This document shows positions 63,359 through 64,000 of a stretch of 64,000 nt of DNA, one piece after another. The position numbers were made by a program, and so were the translations under genes. Origin of the DNA: Chitinophaga ginsengisegetis (GTDB taxonomy: Bacteria > Bacteroidota > Bacteroidia > Chitinophagales > Chitinophagaceae). The DNA is taken from contig NZ_FUZZ01000004.1 of the NCBI RefSeq assembly GCF_900168065.1, positions 620,001 to 684,000 on the forward strand, written 5' to 3'. The notes beneath the pieces are model-generated. The model had not been told where the DNA came from, did no database searches, and worked only from the letters and a program-made list of their open reading frames with translations. Every line of letters begins with the position of its first letter. Position 1 is the first letter of the stretch.

Positions 63359-63844
63359 TTATTTTTCAGGAAATTTTATCTGCTCATAAGCAGGAGCTGC
63401 TTCTATATATCCCAGTGGAGTAAACTGTTTTCCTTCCTGCTCATTATAGGTAATAAAGAAATGTTCTATTTCACGGATGGTTTGCGCCGACACGGCATCC
63501 ACTCCTTTATATAATTTTGATAACACCGGCACTGCGATGTAGCGGTCGTTCCGGATTACTGTACCATCCCTTTCCTTTTGTTCTGCTTTGATGGCGCCCA
63601 GCAAACGGCATTTAATCAGGCAGCCGGGAAAGCTTTTAAATTCGGAGATCACCATCACATCCAGCGGATCTCCATCGGCTCCTTTGGTTCCAAGGATAAA
63701 ACCAAAATCATAAGGGAACACCATACCGGCGGATAATATCTTACTGAGTACAAAAAACCGGGATGCAGGGTCGAAATCGTATTTTTCACCACTCCCTCTC
63801 GGAGTTTCAATAACAACAGGTAACTCTTTAATGATCATACGCAC
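63359..63844 (-). CDS. ppa: Inorganic pyrophosphatase (family I)
   Basis: A 161-aa soluble pyrophosphatase that hydrolyses PPi to two Pi and so drives biosynthesis. Family I residues are present: VVIETPRGSGEKYDFDP (metal and PPi binding Glu/Lys/Asp), VFPYDFGFILGTKGADGDPL, and DGDPLDVMVI with the Asp cluster (about 57-62). Later landmarks are GCLIKCRLLGAIKAEQKERD and RYIAVP. It is a little shorter than E. coli Ppa (175 aa), lacking some C-terminal residues. The start at 63844 is the first good ATG; another ATG two codons in is possible. Confidence 0.93.
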   Translation of the reverse strand: MRMIIKELPVVIETPRGSGEKYDFDPASRFFVLSKILSAGMVFPYDFGFILGTKGADGDPLDVMVISEFKSFPGCLIKCRLLGAIKAEQKERDGTVIRNDRYIAVPVLSKLYKGVDAVSAQTIREIEHFFITYNEQEGKQFTPLGYIEAAPAYEQIKFPEK

Positions 63845-63879
63845 ATTTTGTTGGTCTTGTTAAATAGGATAAAGAGGAC

Positions 63880-64000
63880 TCAGCTGCGAAGAAACAAAAA
63901 AAGGACCAACCAGCCCACATAAGGCATAATGATTGTACCATAAAAGATAAACTTTTTAGCCATGAATACCTTCAGCATACAACTCGACAACCACGAAACA
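63880..64000 (-). CDS. C-terminal part of a membrane protein, or a small membrane peptide
   Basis: On the minus strand an open frame runs from the window edge to TGA at 63880-63882. It contains AKKFIFYGTIIMPYVGWLVL then FLFLRS, a single transmembrane helix with a basic flank. ATG codons end at 63978 and 63963, so it could be a tiny membrane peptide of 27-32 aa. Alternatively the frame continues beyond the window as the C-terminal anchor of a longer protein. Confidence 0.4.
   Translation of the reverse strand, partial: VSWLSSCMLKVFMAKKFIFYGTIIMPYVGWLVLFLFLRS

Overview
The window looks like a chromosome segment of a Bacteroidota bacterium, most likely a Chitinophaga-like member of the Chitinophagaceae. 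The evidence is a complete SusC/SusD polysaccharide utilisation locus (PUL) with its own ECF sigma factor and FecR anti-sigma factor, DUF4959/DUF4998/DUF1080/DUF4965 glycan-associated proteins, Rhs-type proteins of the Bacteroidota style, a DACNV sensor protein and a subclass B1 metallo-beta-lactamase. No taxonomic marker gene is present, so the genus is an inference.

Layout. 1-3.2 kb: the tail of a gene, an AraC-type regulator, a CE15-like esterase and a Crp/Fnr regulator. 3.4-7 kb: an accessory patch of small genes of unknown function (a two-helix membrane peptide, a 252-aa conserved unknown, an 83-aa or shorter putative DNA-binding protein followed by an 11-bp tandem array, a YegP-like protein, an overlapping unknown pair) plus a strongly folded repeat element. 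7-9.6 kb: an AT-rich membrane KAP P-loop NTPase behind a small HTH gene. 9.7-19.4 kb: a minus-strand Rhs cluster (Rhs/SpvB-like protein, tail-fibre-like coiled-coil protein, Rhs-core protein with a distinct C-terminal module, putative immunity gene). 19.8-25.4 kb: a small ORF and a 1654-aa STAND-like NTPase with helical repeats and a PLD-like C-terminus. 25.4-27 kb: remains of a mobile-type replication module with a 24-bp palindromic repeat array, beside a tRNA-Lys whose 3' end faces it.

27-35.5 kb: a DUF4965-family protein, a polytopic membrane protein, a GH20 hexosaminidase, an RluE/RsuA-type pseudouridine synthase and a DACNV protein, all on the minus strand. 35.7-47.8 kb: the PUL on the plus strand (ECF sigma, FecR, SusC with STN domain, SusD, two carbohydrate-binding-type lipoproteins, GH29 alpha-L-fucosidase, DUF1080 protein), with a 35-bp perfect inverted repeat element before the last gene. 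GH20 plus GH29 suggests use of fucosylated, HexNAc-containing glycans. 47.8-50.4 kb: an MlaEFD-type lipid transport operon. 50.7-54.5 kb: a TonB receptor, serine acetyltransferase and a divergent B1 metallo-beta-lactamase sharing a palindromic putative operator. 54.7-64 kb: a YfhO-like membrane protein, a MacB/FtsX-type permease, a lone receiver protein, a multi-PAS histidine kinase with two ATPase domains, an inorganic pyrophosphatase and the end of one more gene.

The best candidates for undescribed biology are the STAND-helical repeat-PLD protein (20.4-25.4 kb), the small-gene island with its 11-bp phased array (3.5-5.06 kb), the Rhs C-terminal module with its adjacent putative immunity gene, the dispersed structured element found at 6.45 kb and 29.8 kb, and the 24-bp palindromic array in a decayed replication gene. 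All functions come from reading motifs by eye; no database search was possible.
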